From Vogesella mureinivorans (GTDB lineage Bacteria > Pseudomonadota > Gammaproteobacteria > Burkholderiales > Chromobacteriaceae): a DNA stretch of 64,000 bases. The translations under genes were made by a program, and so were the position numbers. The stretch is from positions 1 through 64,000 of the forward strand of contig NZ_VMTV02000291.1 of assembly GCF_007644035.1 (NCBI RefSeq). Reading direction: 5' to 3'. Below are positions 33,014-43,367 of the stretch, one piece after another. Under the pieces are notes generated by a model. That model was not told the origin of the DNA, did no database searches, and saw only the letters and a program-made list of their open reading frames with translations. Positions within the stretch are counted from its first letter, which is position 1; each line of letters starts with the position of its first letter.

Positions 33014-34845
33014 CCATGCAAAAACGCTACTCCCTGCTGGGTTTCGCCCTGATTCCGCTACTGAGCCACGCTCTGGGCGACAGCCAGCTGTTCGACGCAC
33101 GCGAAGCCTACCGCAAAGGCGACACCGCCACCCTGGCCACGCTGGCCAGCCAGGCAGACAAAGGCCTGCTGGACGCCTACCCGGCCTACTGGCTGGGCCT
33201 GAAGACACTGGAAAGCGGCGACAGCAACCCCGCCCGCCAGTTTGTGAACCGCTACCGCAGCGGCTACCTGGTGGAGCGCACCCTCAACGAGCTGCTGGAA
33301 GACATGGGCCGCCGCGGCCAATGGGACGACCTGCTCAAAACCGCCCCGGTGCTGGCCGACAATGCCCGCGATGCCGAAACCGTGTGTTTTGTCAGCCTGG
33401 CTACGCTGCAAAAACAGCAAAGCATCAAGCCCGACCGCAGCTACCTGGCAGGCAACCTGGCCGATGGCTGCAACCGGCTGATCGATGCCCAGGCGGCACG
33501 CGGCATGCTGGATAGTGCCCAGACCCAAGCACGGCTGCGGCTACTGATTGCCGGCAACTTCACCACCACCGCCCGCCGGCTGGCCACAGCGGCCAACCTG
33601 GAAGACAGCTTCTTCCGCCCCGGCAGTGCCGAGCAACAAACCCAGGCGCTGATAACACGCGGCAAGAGCGACCTGGCCGGCGCGCTGGCACAGCTATCCG
33701 GCAACAGCCAGCTGTCTGCCGCACAACGCGGCTTTGCCTACGGCCAGCTGGGCCTGGTGGCCGCCCGCCGCCTGGACATGCCCACCGCACTGGGGGCCTA
33801 CGCCCAGGCCGACCCGGCTCAGCTCAACGACGATCAGTGGGAATGGTGGCTGCGCGCCGCCCTGCGCCAGGAAGACTGGGCACGGGTAGAGCAGATCACC
33901 CGCGTCATGCCCGACACCCTGGCGGCCAAACCCGCCTGGCAGTACTGGCGTGCCCGTGCCATGAAAGCCCAGGGCCGCATGCAGGAAGCCATGCCGGTAT
34001 TGGTTAAAACCAGCTTCGAGCACAGCTACTACGGCCTGCTGGCCAAAGAAGAGCTGGGCGTGACGCTGGAAGCGCCACCTACCCGCGTCGTTGTCGACGA
34101 CGCCACACAAAAAGCCGTCAGCAACGACCCCGCCATCGCCCAGGCGCTGGCCCTGTTTGAGCTGGCCGAGCGCAGCAACCGTAGCGAATGGCGCGAAGAA
34201 GGCCGCCGCGTATGGCGCTGGGCTCTGCGCGAGCGCAGCGACCTGCAGCTACTGGCTGCGGCCGACATCGCCCGCCAGCGCGGCCTGTACGATATGGCCA
34301 TCCTCGCGGCAGAGCGTACCCGCGAAAGCCACGACTTCAGCCTGCGCTACCTGTCCCCTTACCGTGACACCACACGCAGCTACGCGCGGCAGCTGGATAT
34401 CGATGAGGCCTGGGTGTATGGCCTGATCCGCCAGGAAAGCCGCTTTCTGAACGTGGCACGATCCGGTGTAGGCGCCAGCGGGCTAATGCAGCTGATGCCA
34501 GCCACCGCCAAATGGGTGGCCGGCAAGCTGGGCATGCCCGGCTACCAGATCAACGACATCGACGACAATATCCGCCTGGGCACCTGGTATCTGCGCCACG
34601 TGCTGGACACCCTGCACAGCCAGCCGGTACTGGCCACCGCCGCCTATAATGCAGGGCCAGGCCGCGCACGGGGCTGGCAGGCCGCCCGCCCGCTGGAAGG
34701 CGCCATCTATACCGAAAGCATCCCGTTTAACGAAACGCGCGACTACGTACAGAAAGTGATGGCCAACGCGGTGTATTATGCCGGGGCATTCCGCCAGGAT
34801 AACGCCACGCTGAAAGCCCGCCTGGGCACCATACCGCCGCGCTAG
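33010..34845 (+). CDS. slt: Soluble lytic murein transglycosylase (Slt70-like)
   Basis: The 611-residue periplasmic enzyme has a signal peptide (YSLLGFALIPLLSHALG), a long helical superhelix domain and a C-terminal SLT domain. The catalytic Glu is in LIRQESRF (near residue 478), with GASGLMQLMPATAKWV and TAAYNAGPGRA following. It cleaves peptidoglycan, making 1,6-anhydroMurNAc. Its start overlaps the trkH stop (ATGA); ATG 33016 is an alternative. Linkage with Trk genes looks incidental. Confidence 0.94.
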   Translation: MTMQKRYSLLGFALIPLLSHALGDSQLFDAREAYRKGDTATLATLASQADKGLLDAYPAYWLGLKTLESGDSNPARQFVNRYRSGYLVERTLNELLEDMGRRGQWDDLLKTAPVLADNARDAETVCFVSLATLQKQQSIKPDRSYLAGNLADGCNRLIDAQAARGMLDSAQTQARLRLLIAGNFTTTARRLATAANLEDSFFRPGSAEQQTQALITRGKSDLAGALAQLSGNSQLSAAQRGFAYGQLGLVAARRLDMPTALGAYAQADPAQLNDDQWEWWLRAALRQEDWARVEQITRVMPDTLAAKPAWQYWRARAMKAQGRMQEAMPVLVKTSFEHSYYGLLAKEELGVTLEAPPTRVVVDDATQKAVSNDPAIAQALALFELAERSNRSEWREEGRRVWRWALRERSDLQLLAAADIARQRGLYDMAILAAERTRESHDFSLRYLSPYRDTTRSYARQLDIDEAWVYGLIRQESRFLNVARSGVGASGLMQLMPATAKWVAGKLGMPGYQINDIDDNIRLGTWYLRHVLDTLHSQPVLATAAYNAGPGRARGWQAARPLEGAIYTESIPFNETRDYVQKVMANAVYYAGAFRQDNATLKARLGTIPPR

Positions 34846-34913
34846 ATGGCGATAGCGCTTCAAGGCAGGCGTGCCACCCGTGCACGCCTGCACCCATTAT
34901 CAGGGAGTGGAAA

Positions 34914-35852
34914 ATGAACATAGCCATTATCGGCGGCGCCGGCTTTGTCGGCAGCCACATCGCCGAGCACCTCACCCGCGCAGGCCATGCGCTCACGCTG
35001 GCCACCCGTAACCGCGAGCGCCACAAGGCCACGCTGATCCCGCTGCCGCAAGCCGAGCTGCGCGAATGCAATGTACACGAGCCACAACAGTTGGCCGCAC
35101 TGCTGGCCGGCCACGACGCCGTGATCAGCATGGTAGGCATCCTGCACGGTAGCCGCGCCGCGTTCGAACACGCGCACGTACAGCTGGTGGAAAAAATCAT
35201 CAGCGCCTGCCACAGCACGGGCATTCGCCGCCTGGTACACATCAGCGCCCTGGGCGCCAGCGAGCAGGCCCCCAGCGACTATCAGCAAACCAAAGGCAAG
35301 GCCGAGCGCCTGATCGAAGCCAGCGGGCTGGACTACACCATCCTGCGCCCGTCGGTCATTTTTGGCGCTGGCGATAACTTCCTCAATATGTTTGCCAAGC
35401 TGGCCGCCACCGCCCCGCTGCTGCCCATAGGCGGTGCCGACACCCGCTTTGCCCCGGTGTGGGTAGACGACGTGGCCCGCGCCGTGGCCGCCTGCCTGGC
35501 GCGCCCGGCCACCATTGGCCACAAGCTGGATCTGGCCGGCCCCGGCATCTACACGCTACGCCAGCTGGTCGCCTATGCGGCCAACCTGTCCGGCCACCCG
35601 CGTACCATTATTGGCCTGCCGGAGTGGGCAGCCATGCTGCAGGCCACGCTATTGGGCCTGCTACCCGGCCCCGCGCTACTGAGCGCCGACAATGTGCGCT
35701 CGCTGCGGGTGGATAACATCAGCGACCAGCCCTTCCCGTCTGCCGAACTGGGCTTTAGCCCCGCGGCGCTGGAAGCCATCGCGCCGCTTTACCTGGGCCA
35801 GCAAGAAATCAACCTGACCCGCGACCACTACCGCGCCAAGGCCGCCCGCTGA
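34914..35852 (+). CDS. NDUFA9-like NAD(P)-binding protein (SDR family)
   Basis: The 312-residue atypical short-chain dehydrogenase has the nucleotide-binding start [18 protein letters not shown], then [19 protein letters not shown] and a YxxxK-like [13 protein letters not shown]. The family is often called complex I NDUFA9 subunit-like in beta- and gammaproteobacteria, usually near cca. Substrate unknown. GGGAGTGG-type ribosome site. The stop overlaps the cca start (TGATG). A repeat copy at 35,576 encodes AANL. Confidence 0.88.
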   Translation: MNIAIIGGAGFVGSHIAEHLTRAGHALTLATRNRERHKATLIPLPQAELRECNVHEPQQLAALLAGHDAVISMVGILHGSRAAFEHAHVQLVEKIISACHSTGIRRLVHISALGASEQAPSDYQQTKGKAERLIEASGLDYTILRPSVIFGAGDNFLNMFAKLAATAPLLPIGGADTRFAPVWVDDVARAVAACLARPATIGHKLDLAGPGIYTLRQLVAYAANLSGHPRTIIGLPEWAAMLQATLLGLLPGPALLSADNVRSLRVDNISDQPFPSAELGFSPAALEAIAPLYLGQQEINLTRDHYRAKAAR

Positions 35853-37078
35853 TGAAGTGCTACATCGTTGGCGGTGCGGTACGCGACCGCCTGCTGGGCC
35901 TGCCGGTAAAAGACCGTGACTGGGTGGTGGTCGGCGCCACGCCGGAAACCATGCTGGCGCGCGGTTTCAAGCCGGTAGGCAAAGACTTTCCGGTGTTCCT
36001 GCACCCGCACACGCACGAGGAGTACGCGCTGGCGCGTACCGAGCGCAAGGTTGGCCGCGGCTACCACGGCTTTACCTTTCATGCGGCGCCAGATGTCACG
36101 CTGGAAGAAGACCTGATCCGCCGCGACCTCACCGTCAACGCCATTGCCCAGGACGACGACGGCACGCTGATCGACCCCTACGGCGGCGTGGCCGACGTGC
36201 AGGCCGGCGTGCTGCGCCACGTGAGCCCGGCCTTTGCCGAAGACCCGGTGCGCATCCTGCGCCTGGCGCGCTTTGCCGCCCGCTTCGGCTTTGCCGTGGC
36301 GCCGGAAACGCAGGCGCTGATGCAGCAGATGGTGGCCAATGGCGAAGTAGACGCACTGGTGGCCGAGCGCGTGTGGCAGGAGCTGGCCAAGGGCCTGATG
36401 ACCGACACCCCGTCGCGCATGCTGCTGGTACTGCGTGACTGCGGCGCGCTGGCGCGCTTGCTGCCCGAGGTAGACGCGCTGTTCGGAGTGCCGCAACGCG
36501 CCGACTACCACCCGGAAATCGACACCGGCGACCACGTGATGCGGGTGCTGGACTACAGCGCCAGCCAGAACCAGCCGCTGCCGGTGCGCTTTGCCGCGCT
36601 GATGCACGACCTGGGCAAGGCGCGCACGCCAGCCGATATCCTGCCGCGCCATATCGGCCACGAGCCGCGTGGCGAGGCCCCGCTGCTGGCGCTATGCGAA
36701 AGGCTGCGCGTACCGGCCGAGTGCCGTGACCTAGCGCGCATCACCGCGCTGTACCACACCAAGGTCCACACCGCCTTCCAGCTGCGCCCGGACACCGTAC
36801 TGGGCCTGCTGCGCGACTGCGATGCCCTGCGCCGCCCGGAACGCTTTGCCCAGATGCTGGCCGCCTGCCTGGCCGACGCCCGCGGCCGCCTGCATTTCGA
36901 GCAGTGCGACTACCCGCAAGCCGACTATCTGGCCGCCATGCTGGCCGCCGCGCAGGCAGTAGACGCCGGTGCGGTGGCACAAGCCTGCACCGACAAGAAA
37001 AACATCGCCCAAGCGGTCGATGCCGCCCGCGTGGCCGCCATCACCCAGGCCAAAAAAACCTACCCCCACCCCGCATGA
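35852..37078 (+). CDS. cca: CCA-adding tRNA nucleotidyltransferase
   Basis: The 408-residue class II enzyme adds or repairs the 3' CCA of tRNAs. It begins [21 protein letters not shown], contains [10 protein letters not shown] and [13 protein letters not shown], and has an HD domain ([23 protein letters not shown]) like E. coli Cca, suggesting phosphatase/phosphodiesterase activity. Length matches E. coli (412). ATGA overlap with the next gene. Confidence 0.97.
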   Translation: MKCYIVGGAVRDRLLGLPVKDRDWVVVGATPETMLARGFKPVGKDFPVFLHPHTHEEYALARTERKVGRGYHGFTFHAAPDVTLEEDLIRRDLTVNAIAQDDDGTLIDPYGGVADVQAGVLRHVSPAFAEDPVRILRLARFAARFGFAVAPETQALMQQMVANGEVDALVAERVWQELAKGLMTDTPSRMLLVLRDCGALARLLPEVDALFGVPQRADYHPEIDTGDHVMRVLDYSASQNQPLPVRFAALMHDLGKARTPADILPRHIGHEPRGEAPLLALCERLRVPAECRDLARITALYHTKVHTAFQLRPDTVLGLLRDCDALRRPERFAQMLAACLADARGRLHFEQCDYPQADYLAAMLAAAQAVDAGAVAQACTDKKNIAQAVDAARVAAITQAKKTYPHPA

Positions 37079-38193
37079 ACTTCACCACCTTACCCGCCAC
37101 GCTGATGCGTGGCGGCACCAGCAAGGGCTTGTTCTTTCGCGCCGACCAGCTACCCGACAGCCCGGCACAGGTACAGGCGCTGCTGGTACGCGCCCTGGGC
37201 AGCCCGGACCCGTACGGCAGCCAGCTGGACGGCCTGGGCACCGGCATTTCCAGCACCAGCAAGATCGTCATCATCGGCCCATCGCAACAGCCTGGCTGCC
37301 ATGTGGATTACCTGTTCGGCCATGTTGCCATCGCCGACGGGCTGGTGGACTGGTCCGGCAATTGCGGCAACCTTAGCGCCGCGGTGCCAGTCTTTGCGCT
37401 GATGCAGCACATGGTGGCCGATGCCCCGGCCAACGGCCCGGTGGCCGTGCATATCTGGCAGGCCAATATCGGCAAAAAGATCATTGCCGAGCTGCATATG
37501 CAGGACGGCATGCCGGTCTGGTGGGGCGACTACCGCCTGGATGGTATCGCCTTCCCCGCCGCCGCCATCCGCGTGCGTTTTCTGGACCCGGCTGGTGGCG
37601 CCAGCGGCAAGCTGTTTCCTACCGGCAGGCCGCGCGACACCCTTACCCTGCCGGACGGCAGCACGCTGGAGGCCACGCTGATCGACGCCGGCAACCCCAC
37701 GGTCTTTGTGCAGGCAGCCGACCTGGGCCTGCGCGGCGACGAAACCGGCCAAGCCCTGAGCGCGGAACAGCAGCAGAAGCTGGAATGGGCGCGCTGCGCC
37801 GGTGCAGTGATGATGAAGCTGGGGCCAGACGCCGACACCATCCACCGCGAACGCCCGGCCACGCCCAAGATCAGCTTTCTGTCCCCGGCCAGCCAGCCCG
37901 GCTGCGCCCTGACCGCCCGCATCGTGTCCATGGGCCGCCTGCACCACGCCTATACCGGCACGGGTGCCATTGCGCTGGCAGCAGCAGCAGCCATCAAAAA
38001 CACCCTGGCCGCCGAGCTGTGCGGCGCCCCGGTACGCGGCCAACCTTTCACCTTTGCCCACGCCAGCGGCAGCCAGACACTGGAAGCCACCATGCAGCGC
38101 CACGGCCGTAGCTGGAAGGTAGAAGAAGTCGCCATGACCCGCCACGCCCGGCCGCTAATGCAGGGCACGCTGTACATACCCCAGCAGCCTTAA
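37075..38193 (+). CDS. PrpF-family isomerase/tautomerase
   Basis: The 372-residue protein belongs to the PrpF (DUF453) family. Signatures are [13 protein letters not shown] at the N-terminus, [24 protein letters not shown] with its Cys, [10 protein letters not shown] and the C-terminal [16 protein letters not shown]. Members isomerise aconitate-type acids (2-methylaconitate isomerase) or 4-oxalomesaconate. No prp genes are near, so the substrate is open. It ends at a strong terminator. Confidence 0.9.
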   Translation: MNFTTLPATLMRGGTSKGLFFRADQLPDSPAQVQALLVRALGSPDPYGSQLDGLGTGISSTSKIVIIGPSQQPGCHVDYLFGHVAIADGLVDWSGNCGNLSAAVPVFALMQHMVADAPANGPVAVHIWQANIGKKIIAELHMQDGMPVWWGDYRLDGIAFPAAAIRVRFLDPAGGASGKLFPTGRPRDTLTLPDGSTLEATLIDAGNPTVFVQAADLGLRGDETGQALSAEQQQKLEWARCAGAVMMKLGPDADTIHRERPATPKISFLSPASQPGCALTARIVSMGRLHHAYTGTGAIALAAAAAIKNTLAAELCGAPVRGQPFTFAHASGSQTLEATMQRHGRSWKVEEVAMTRHARPLMQGTLYIPQQP

Positions 38194-38208
38194 ACAAGCC
38201 GCCACATG

Positions 38209-38245
38209 AAAAGCCCCTGTACACGGCCAGGTACAGGGGCTTTTT
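38209..38245 (+). terminator. Terminator after the PrpF-family gene
   Basis: AAAAGCCCCTGTAC (38209-38222) and GTACAGGGGCTTTT (38231-38244) are perfect inverses, followed by T. It can serve both this operon and the minus-strand gene that ends at 38288. Confidence 0.92.
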
Positions 38246-38287
38246 GGTACGGCTGCCACGCCGGGCAGCTACACGGTGTACCGCAGG

Positions 38288-38830
38288 CTAGTCGCGGAAC
38301 ACAAACTGGCCCTGGGCATCACGCCGTGGCATGGCCATGGGGTTAAAGTCGGGGAAAGCCAGGCTGCGCACATGCCAGGTCAGCAGCAAGGTCAGCAAGG
38401 TCATTGCCCCCTGCACCACCGCCCAGCCGCCGCTTGGCAGCTGCGACACCAACTGCGGGATCTGGATAAGCGCATACAGGATGTACACATTGAACGCCGC
38501 GGCCATCCAGCGTGAGAAACCCGCCGCAAAGGCTGCCGGCACCAGCGCAGAAAACAGTGCCATCCATACGCTACTCTGCCCACCCAAGAGCTGGCCACTC
38601 TGGTAGCCCACCCCAAGTGATAGCAAGGAAAAACCCATCATCACGGCAATCAGCGTGTGGTTCTTGACCTGATGCTGCTGCCGCCTTGCCGGGGTAGCCG
38701 TAGCAGCCAGCAAATAGGCCAATTGGCCTGGGTTGGCCGCACTGGCTTGCAGCTCGTTGTAGATGGCCTGCTTGCTTTTACCCTGCGCCAAGGCCTGGTC
38801 AATGGCCTGCTGGATGGCCTGTTTCTTCAT
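38288..38830 (-). CDS. Hypothetical membrane protein
   Basis: The 180-residue protein has a basic, helical N-terminus (KKQAIQQAIDQALAQGKSKQAIYNELQ), then about four membrane segments (TLIAVMMGFSLLSLGVGYQSG; VWMALFSALVPAAFAAGF; AAAFNVYILYALIQIPQL; VVQGAMTLLTLLLTWHV) and a short tail. No family recognised. ATG 38830 follows AAAGG. A repeat copy lies at 38,731. Confidence 0.72.
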   Translation of the reverse strand: MKKQAIQQAIDQALAQGKSKQAIYNELQASAANPGQLAYLLAATATPARRQQHQVKNHTLIAVMMGFSLLSLGVGYQSGQLLGGQSSVWMALFSALVPAAFAAGFSRWMAAAFNVYILYALIQIPQLVSQLPSGGWAVVQGAMTLLTLLLTWHVRSLAFPDFNPMAMPRRDAQGQFVFRD

Positions 38831-38965
38831 GTTTTGCCTTTCTTGAACTGCCGCCATTGTGCCATAAGTGCTCAACTACCCGGCAAAACAAAGGCATGCA
38901 TATAGAATTTATGTGAATTTCAATGTCTGGTGCTTATACTAAATGGGTTATCAAAGGGGACTGCC

Positions 38966-40186
38966 ATGCCTTGCCATATCCTCATTGCCGAAGACAGTAG
39001 CAGCCAGCGCGAGGCCCTGGCCGCGCTGTGCCGCACCCTGCCAGACGTTGAGGTACATGAAGCACCGGATGGCTGCGGGGCAGCGCAGCTGGCACGCCAG
39101 CTGGAACAGCTAGACCTGGTGATCACCGATATCAATATGCCAGGCATGGATGGCATAGCGCTGATGCAGCAGCTATCCCGCCATGTCCACCTACCGTCCC
39201 TGCTTTTGCTCAGCGGCCATGTGCCGGAGCTGCTGTCCAACTGCATGCGTGCTGCCGAAGCACTGGGCTTTGCCAATGTGGCCTGCCTGGCCAAACCGGT
39301 CGGCGTGCCTACCCTGCTGCAAGAGATAAAACGGTTGCTACTGCGCCGCCAGCGCCCAGAAGTGTACGAGCAGGCGATACCACTATCCGAAATTTTTACC
39401 GGCTTGGCCCACAACCAGTTTTGCGCGCACTACCAGCCGATTTACAGCCAGCAAGCGCAGCGTGCGGTGCAGATAGAGGCGCTGGCACGCTGGCAACACC
39501 CGGCCTACGGCCTGCTGGGCCCGGCCAGTTTCATAGACAGGCTGGAGCACGAGGGTTTTATCGTGCTGCTGACCCGGCGCATCGTACAAACCAGCCTGGA
39601 CTTGCTGACGCGCAACCCCTGGGCACAAGACCTGCGGCTATCGATCAACCTGTCACGCGGGCTACTGGATGACGCCGAATTTTTCGACTGGCTGATCAAA
39701 GAAGTACAAGAACGGCAGATACCGCCCTGGCAAATCGTGCTGGAAATTACCGAGACCATGGCCTTCAGCAACCTGGGCAACACCCTGGCCGCCTTGCTAC
39801 GCTTGCGCATGCGCGGCTTCGAGCTGTCACTGGATGATTTTGGCGCCGGGCATACCAACCTGGAGCAGCTGAAAGACCTGCCGATTACCGAGCTGAAGCT
39901 GGACCGCACACTGATCAAGAACATTCATCAGGCAAACCGCACGCAAAGCATTCTGGACGGCATCATCCAGATAGGGCGGCAGCTGAAATTGCGCATGGTG
40001 GCCGAGGGCATAGACAACCCGCACGACCTGGCTTACCTGCAAGGCCGCTACCCCGAGCTGCAGCTGCAGGGCTTTTATCTGGGCCGCCCGGTGGCACCCG
40101 GCGAGCTGTCCGCGCACCTGGCCTACACCAGCGCCCGGCCATCCGCACCTGAACCCGCCTGCCAGCACGGTCTCGATAGCGCATAA
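38966..40186 (+). CDS. Response regulator with EAL phosphodiesterase domain
   Basis: The 406-residue protein has an N-terminal receiver (HILIAEDSSSQREAL; phosphoacceptor Asp in LVITDINMPGMDG near residue 54; Lys in CLAKPVG) and a C-terminal EAL domain. EAL motifs look complete: IEALARWQHP, SINLSRG, EITETMAF, LDDFGAGHTNLEQL, LKLDRTLI, VAEGID and QGFYLGRP. It probably hydrolyses c-di-GMP when phosphorylated. No histidine kinase is adjacent. AAAGGGG precedes the ATG. Confidence 0.92.
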   Translation: MPCHILIAEDSSSQREALAALCRTLPDVEVHEAPDGCGAAQLARQLEQLDLVITDINMPGMDGIALMQQLSRHVHLPSLLLLSGHVPELLSNCMRAAEALGFANVACLAKPVGVPTLLQEIKRLLLRRQRPEVYEQAIPLSEIFTGLAHNQFCAHYQPIYSQQAQRAVQIEALARWQHPAYGLLGPASFIDRLEHEGFIVLLTRRIVQTSLDLLTRNPWAQDLRLSINLSRGLLDDAEFFDWLIKEVQERQIPPWQIVLEITETMAFSNLGNTLAALLRLRMRGFELSLDDFGAGHTNLEQLKDLPITELKLDRTLIKNIHQANRTQSILDGIIQIGRQLKLRMVAEGIDNPHDLAYLQGRYPELQLQGFYLGRPVAPGELSAHLAYTSARPSAPEPACQHGLDSA

Positions 40187-40190
40187 AAAC

Positions 40191-40211
40191 AAAACGGCCC
40201 GCAGGCCGTTT
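40191..40211. terminator. Bidirectional terminator
   Basis: AAACGGCC pairs with GGCCGTTT around CGCA. It lies between the convergent REC-EAL and adenosyltransferase genes and is flanked by A and T runs. Confidence 0.75.
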
Positions 40212-40231
40212 CAGAGGTGTGTGGCAAGCGC

Positions 40232-40786
40232 TTAGCCCGCCACGCGCCGGGGTAGCCACAGTACATCCGGCACCTGGGCCGCGCTATTCAAATGACGCGA
40301 CAAGATGAACAGCACGTCCGAGAGACGGTTCAGATACTGGCGCGGCAGCGGCGGCATGGCATCGAATTCGCCCAGCGCCACCACACTACGCTCGGCCCGG
40401 CGGCATACCGCACGGCCCTGGTGCGCTACGGCGGCGGCACGGCAGCCACCCGGCAGAATGAATTCCTTTAGCGGTGGCAGTGCGGCATTCCACTGCTCGG
40501 CATACTGCTCCAGCATGGCCAGCTGGGCTTCCTGCAAGGCCTGGTAGCCGGGCACGGCCAGCTCGGAACCCAGATCGAACAGGTCGTGCTGCACCTCGGC
40601 CAGAAAGGCATCCACGCCATCTGGCAGGCTCTCACAGCGCAGCAGGCCGATAATGCAATTGAGCTCGTCTACATCCCCCAGGGCATGGATCCGGTCGGCG
40701 TTCTTGGAAACCCGGCTTCCATCCCCCAGGCCGGTGGTACCTGCATCGCCACCACGGGTGATAATGCTGGACAGGCGGTCAGTCAT
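40232..40786 (-). CDS. Cob(I)alamin adenosyltransferase, PduO type
   Basis: The 184-residue enzyme transfers adenosyl from ATP to cob(I)alamin, making coenzyme B12. Signatures are ITRGGDAGTTGLGDGSRVSK (ATP loop), DELNCIIGLLR, LKEFILPGG, CRRAERSVV and YLNRLSDVLFILSRHLN. It starts at ATG 40786, overlapping the stop of the large acidic protein (ATGA), so it is last in the pepA-holC operon. Confidence 0.94.
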   Translation of the reverse strand: MTDRLSSIITRGGDAGTTGLGDGSRVSKNADRIHALGDVDELNCIIGLLRCESLPDGVDAFLAEVQHDLFDLGSELAVPGYQALQEAQLAMLEQYAEQWNAALPPLKEFILPGGCRAAAVAHQGRAVCRRAERSVVALGEFDAMPPLPRQYLNRLSDVLFILSRHLNSAAQVPDVLWLPRRVAG

Positions 40787-42945
40787 CAAACGTCCTTATG
40801 TTGGCTGGCCGCTTCATCCAGCGCTTCGCGTAGCGAGGCGCGCAGGGATTCGGCCAGCATCATGTCAAAATCTTCTTTAAGTTGCTTCATCACGCCTGCC
40901 ATCAGCTGCTTGGCCTGCTGCTCCAGCGCGTCTTGCATCCACAGCGCCAGCTCCACTTTCATGCGTGGCAGTACGCGGGCGTAAAGTGCCTCGATCAGCG
41001 CATTCTCATCCAGCCCTACCGCTACAGCCGGCACGGCGGCGGCTGGGCTAGCCTGCTCAGGCATGGCCTGGCTGACGGCTTCGATATGGATGTCGTCATT
41101 CGACAGCACCGGTACGGCCTGCACCACCGCCGGGCTGGCAGCCGGGGCGGCCGGTGCCTCTGCCGGTGCGGGCTGGCGCCGTACGCGAATGACTTCGGCA
41201 ATCACCGGTACAGGCTCGGGCTCGGTGGCATCCGGCAGCTGATCCAGGTCTAGCGGTGGCTCGGCACCCAGATCGCGCGCCCACGCCAGCTCGACTTCTT
41301 TGTCCCCGGCATGAAAACCGCCGCCTGCCAGCGGCCAATCGCCACCTGGCAGCTTGCCTGCTGGCTCGCCCAGCATGGCGGCAGGCGATACGGCCGCCGT
41401 AGCCAAGCCCAGGCCACCGCCCAGCACACCCATGGGCAGGCTATCCAGCGAAATGCTCTGTACGCTATCGATAGCCGGGGCGCCCAATGCTAACGGCGCT
41501 GCAGGCTCTTCCTGCGCCACTGCGGCCAACTCTGCCTGCGCAGCTTGCAACCAAGCCGGTACGGGCTCGACGGCACGCCCAAGCGGGGCATCATCTTGCT
41601 GGCCCGCATCGTCCAGCGGCGCACCCTCGGCCATGGCACTTATCGTATCGGCCGGTGCCAGCGGGGCTGGCTCGCTGGCAGGTAGCCCGGCTTCGTCCAC
41701 CGCCCATGCCACCACATCTGGCGTGACACCGGCAGGCACAAAAGCCACAGGCTCAGCCACGGTCACGTCATCCGCGACAGTCGGGGCCACAGGCTCATCG
41801 CGCCATGCAGCGTCTGCCGTGACAACCGTTTCGGTGACGACGGCGGTGCTATCCGCCATAGGCGCGTCCGCAGCCAACGGTGCGGCTATCGGCTGCAGGC
41901 CCGCCAGGATGTCGTCTATCGACATGGCAAGGTTGCCTGCTGGCACGATGGCAGGCTCATTGGGCACGTCCCAAGGCAAAGCTTCAAAGCCAGAGGTCGT
42001 GTCTGGCTTGCTTGGCGTAACCGCCAGCTCTGCCGGGTTGGCCGCATCCAGCTCGCTGATACCCTCCGGCAGGCTGTTGTCCCATTGCGGGTCCATCAAC
42101 ACTGGCACGGCTTGGCTGGCTGGCGGGGCTGCGTCGGGCGCCACGCCGAGAACAGGCAGCTCGTTCAGCTGGGCCAGCTCGGGCGGCGGCACGACGGGCG
42201 GCTCCCAGGTGCCGGCCCACTCGTCTTCGGTAGACTCGGCAACAAACACTTCGGCCTGCGGCGCTGCTGTGTCGTCGGCCTTGCTAAGAAAAGCATCCAG
42301 CGGCAGCTCGGGCAGGTCTGCCGGCTCGTCAAAGTCATCCAGCTGCGCGGCAAACTGGTCTAGCGATACCTGGTCTGCCTGCAGCGGATTGGCCTCGGCT
42401 ACAGCCAGGGCAGTAGCCGCAGGCTCAGGGTTGGCCGACATGACGGGTTCGAATGTCGCTCTGGCAAATAACGCCCCCAGGCCATTACCACCGCCCGGAT
42501 TGGCCGGCACCGGTGCGGCGGGCACATCGTCCAGCTCAAAGGCGAAGTCGTCTGCCGCCGGCGCTGGCGGCACAGCTGCGCCCGGCATTGCCGGGTCGCT
42601 ACGGCCGTAATCCAGGCCCGGCAAGACGTCGTCCAGTGACAGCTCGGCAGGTAGGTCGACTTCCAGATCCAGCGATGGCAGGCGCTCTATCAGCTGGCTG
42701 GCATTCAGGCTGGCCCGCGCGCTATCGCCCGCTTCGTCACCCAGCACATCGTCGAGCGATAGCTCGTCCGGCAGGGTCAGTTCGGGCTGGGGTTCTTCTG
42801 GCAATACCTGCGCCAGGGCATCCAGCTCGGCAGAAAAATCGTAGGCGGGGATGTCCAGCACCGGGATGGCTTCGACATCTACCACGTCGGTCAGTACGGG
42901 CAGGTCTTGCGGGTTCCAGGTACGGTCGGGGGTAGGATTTGTCAT
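40786..42945 (-). CDS. Large acidic low-complexity protein with repeated SLDDVL motifs
   Basis: The 719-residue protein is very rich in Ala, Pro, Asp and Glu and mostly of disordered type. Short motifs recur: ELSLDDVL twice near the N-terminus, VSLDQFAAQLDD, LPLDAFL, and MSIDDILAGL. Only the last 75 residues look folded: a helical region ALIEALYARVLPRMKVELAL then helices ending ASLREALDEAASQ. No membrane segment or signal. It is coupled to holC upstream and the adenosyltransferase downstream (ATGA both). It may be a scaffold. No known family. Confidence 0.72.
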   Translation of the reverse strand: MTNPTPDRTWNPQDLPVLTDVVDVEAIPVLDIPAYDFSAELDALAQVLPEEPQPELTLPDELSLDDVLGDEAGDSARASLNASQLIERLPSLDLEVDLPAELSLDDVLPGLDYGRSDPAMPGAAVPPAPAADDFAFELDDVPAAPVPANPGGGNGLGALFARATFEPVMSANPEPAATALAVAEANPLQADQVSLDQFAAQLDDFDEPADLPELPLDAFLSKADDTAAPQAEVFVAESTEDEWAGTWEPPVVPPPELAQLNELPVLGVAPDAAPPASQAVPVLMDPQWDNSLPEGISELDAANPAELAVTPSKPDTTSGFEALPWDVPNEPAIVPAGNLAMSIDDILAGLQPIAAPLAADAPMADSTAVVTETVVTADAAWRDEPVAPTVADDVTVAEPVAFVPAGVTPDVVAWAVDEAGLPASEPAPLAPADTISAMAEGAPLDDAGQQDDAPLGRAVEPVPAWLQAAQAELAAVAQEEPAAPLALGAPAIDSVQSISLDSLPMGVLGGGLGLATAAVSPAAMLGEPAGKLPGGDWPLAGGGFHAGDKEVELAWARDLGAEPPLDLDQLPDATEPEPVPVIAEVIRVRRQPAPAEAPAAPAASPAVVQAVPVLSNDDIHIEAVSQAMPEQASPAAAVPAVAVGLDENALIEALYARVLPRMKVELALWMQDALEQQAKQLMAGVMKQLKEDFDMMLAESLRASLREALDEAASQHKDV

Positions 42946-43367
42946 GCGGCATCACTCATGTCGTGATGGTGAATATCAAAGCCCTGGTCGAGGTAGGCGC
43001 GGTAGCGCGTACGCGCCACGGCACGGGAGGCCTCATCCTGGCTAACCACCTCCAGAATACGGGAAAATGCCGCCGGATTGGCAGGCATTTTTTCGCCCAG
43101 GTTCAGTAGCACCGTGGGGCCGGCTGGCACCTCAAAATGGGTAGCCAGCCAGATACGTGACGAAGGTGCCTCGGCAGCTTGCCATTCGCAATGCGCAATG
43201 AAGCTGGTATCGCCAAAAGACCAAAGCGCCCGGCTGAAAGCCTGCAGCGCCTGGTCGTCAGGAAGAACGACCAGCAGCCGTTCTTCCTTGCGGTATACAG
43301 TTTGTGCCGCGCGGCAGGCAAACGCCTGCACGCTGGCGACACCTGTATAAAAATCAATCCGCGTCAT
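42942..43367 (-). CDS. holC: DNA polymerase III chi subunit
   Basis: The 141-residue protein matches HolC: RIDFYTGVASVQAFACRAAQTVYRKEERLLVVLPD, then LWSFGDTSFIAHC and VLLNLGEKMPAN. In the clamp-loader complex chi binds single-strand-binding protein. It overlaps the end of pepA by 14 bp, the usual pepA-holC arrangement of proteobacteria, and its stop overlaps the acidic-protein start. Confidence 0.92.
   Translation of the reverse strand: MTRIDFYTGVASVQAFACRAAQTVYRKEERLLVVLPDDQALQAFSRALWSFGDTSFIAHCEWQAAEAPSSRIWLATHFEVPAGPTVLLNLGEKMPANPAAFSRILEVVSQDEASRAVARTRYRAYLDQGFDIHHHDMSDAA

Noticed and set aside
41354-42610. Ser/Ala/Gly-rich plus-strand frame (418 codons) opposite the acidic protein
   Set aside because: The minus-strand frame is coupled at both ends to real genes and has normal codon use; the plus-strand one is its low-complexity mirror.
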